Assembly (NCBI GenBank): GCA_017622155.1
Contig: JAGARS010000132.1
Location: forward strand, 1-13,046
Origin: Peptococcaceae bacterium
GTDB taxonomy: Bacteria > Bacillota > Peptococcia > Peptococcales > Peptococcaceae
Reading direction: 5' to 3'
Length of the DNA stretch: 13,046 nt
Under the pieces are notes generated by a model that was not told the origin of the DNA, made no database searches, and was given only the letters and a program-made list of their open reading frames with translations. The position numbers and the translations under genes are program-made. Below are positions 12,298 through 13,046 of this stretch, in pieces; the stretch's first letter is position 1, and the number at the start of each line of letters is the position of its first letter.

Positions 12298-13046
12298 ATG
12301 AAAAGAAGAAGATTTGCATGTGCAATTCTGGCTCTGATCCTGATTTGTTCTCTGGCAATTACAGGCTGCGGCCAGGCAAAAGCGGTGGAAGAAATCACCG
12401 TAACCTACGTAACATCCCCACTGAATGTACCATCCATCGTGGAGAAAAACCACAGTATTTTTGCTGAAACCATGAAAGAAGTTGGCGTGAAAACTGTTAA
12501 CTATTCTGAAATCACCTCCGGTGCCGATCAGACACAGGCACTGGCATCCGGCGATATTCAGTTCCTGTACGCAGTAGGTGCTACTTCTGTAATCTTATCC
12601 GCTGCCAATGATGCCGATATCAAAGTAATCTCTATGTACAGCCGTTCTCAGGAAGCATTCTGCCTGTTCTCCAACGACAGCAGTATTACCAGCCCGGAAG
12701 ATTTGCGCGGCAAAACTATCGCAGGCCCACAGGGCACTATTCTGCATGAACTTTTGGTAGCATATCTGGCAAGCGGCAACATGACACTGGCAGATGTAAA
12801 CTTTATGAACACTACTATTCCTGACGGTATGGCAGCTATGCTGGGCGGCAGCGTAGACTGTGCATTGCTGGCAGGGGCTGCAGCATACAACACCCAGGCT
12901 AGCGGCGCGCATCTGGTAACCAACGGTTTAGGCTATGTAGATGCTACTATTTGCTGTGCTACCACACAGGCATTCTATGACGAACACAAAGATATCGTAG
13001 ACAGCTTCTTAAAAGCACAGCAGAATGTACTGGACTTCATGGCTGC
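12298..13046 (+). CDS. NMT1/SsuA-like substrate-binding lipoprotein (3' end off the window)
   Basis: An open frame of 249 codons runs to the window edge without a stop. The N-terminus is a lipoprotein signal: Arg-rich KRRR, a hydrophobic core, then ITGC with lipid-modified Cys24. The mature part resembles the NMT1/THI5-SsuA-TauA class of binding proteins: ITVTYVTSPLNVPSIVEKN, TSGADQTQALASGDIQFL, SPEDLRGKTIAGPQGTILHE, AAMLGGSVDCALLAG. AAGGGAG precedes the ATG by 8 bases. It is the captured-substrate component of the importer encoded just upstream. Codons are more C-ending than in the permease and ATPase genes, fitting the greater abundance usual for binding proteins. The ligand is unknown; sulfonates, pyrimidines (HMP), nitrate-like anions and others are possible. 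Confidence 0.93.
   Translation, partial: MKRRRFACAILALILICSLAITGCGQAKAVEEITVTYVTSPLNVPSIVEKNHSIFAETMKEVGVKTVNYSEITSGADQTQALASGDIQFLYAVGATSVILSAANDADIKVISMYSRSQEAFCLFSNDSSITSPEDLRGKTIAGPQGTILHELLVAYLASGNMTLADVNFMNTTIPDGMAAMLGGSVDCALLAGAAAYNTQASGAHLVTNGLGYVDATICCATTQAFYDEHKDIVDSFLKAQQNVLDFMA

Noticed and set aside
1..13046. CRISPR arrays, insertion sequences, phage or attachment sites
   Set aside because: No direct-repeat arrays, transposase-like frames or terminal repeats were seen. The tRNA 3' ends show no adjacent integrase or duplicated att segment.

Overview
The window is a compact stretch of chromosome in which every gene I can support lies on the + strand. It looks like a Bacillota (Firmicutes) anaerobe. 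The mrnC - rlmB - rae1(yacP) - sigH order is the classic Firmicutes cluster. There is a desulfoferrodoxin-type iron domain and a TM1266-type regulator, which is associated with iron-only hydrogenases. The Shine-Dalgarno sites are strong GGAGG-like, and the promoters are near-consensus sigma-A type with 17-nt spacers. Base composition is moderate. Negativicutes (for example Phascolarctobacterium-like) or a clostridial relative would fit, but the sequence alone does not settle the genus.

Layout. Positions 1-2541 hold the end of an unknown gene, an unknown 164-aa protein, a LytR-CpsA-Psr cell-wall ligase with a long acidic tail, and a small DUF3775-like protein, closed by a strong terminator (2571-2604). 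Positions 2688-3324 hold an XRE-type regulator fused to a desulfoferrodoxin-like iron domain, with its own terminator. Positions 3435-4190 hold a FabG-like reductase that best matches the YmfI/EF-P 5-aminopentanone reductase type. Positions 4279-5826 hold a promoter, an alanine/glycine:cation symporter and a hairpin. Positions 5864-9703 are an RNA-metabolism and nucleotide block: mrnC, a double-length ThyX, rlmB, rae1 and sigH, with a promoter before mrnC and another before sigH. Positions 9732-10194 are a tRNA operon (Tyr, initiator Met, Thr, elongator Met) behind phased A-tracts and a perfect consensus promoter, ending in a terminator. Positions 10275-13046 are a second operon: promoter, a structured 5' leader ending in an intrinsic terminator, a TM1266-family regulator, and an SsuC/SsuB/NMT1-type ABC importer (permease, ATPase, lipoprotein) whose last gene runs off the window.

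The most interesting element is the 10304-10434 leader. A segment at 10344-10354 can pair over 11 bp with the 5' arm of the terminator, with two further stacked helices enclosed. This is the textbook shape of a transcription-attenuating riboswitch that gates the TM1266-ABC operon. I do not recognise it as a known class. Other points worth checking are the double-length ThyX, whose signature motif appears divided between its two halves; the regulator-desulfoferrodoxin fusion, which has lost an iron-ligand histidine and has an internal ribosome-binding site just before the iron domain; and the helically phased A7 tracts upstream of the tRNA promoter.
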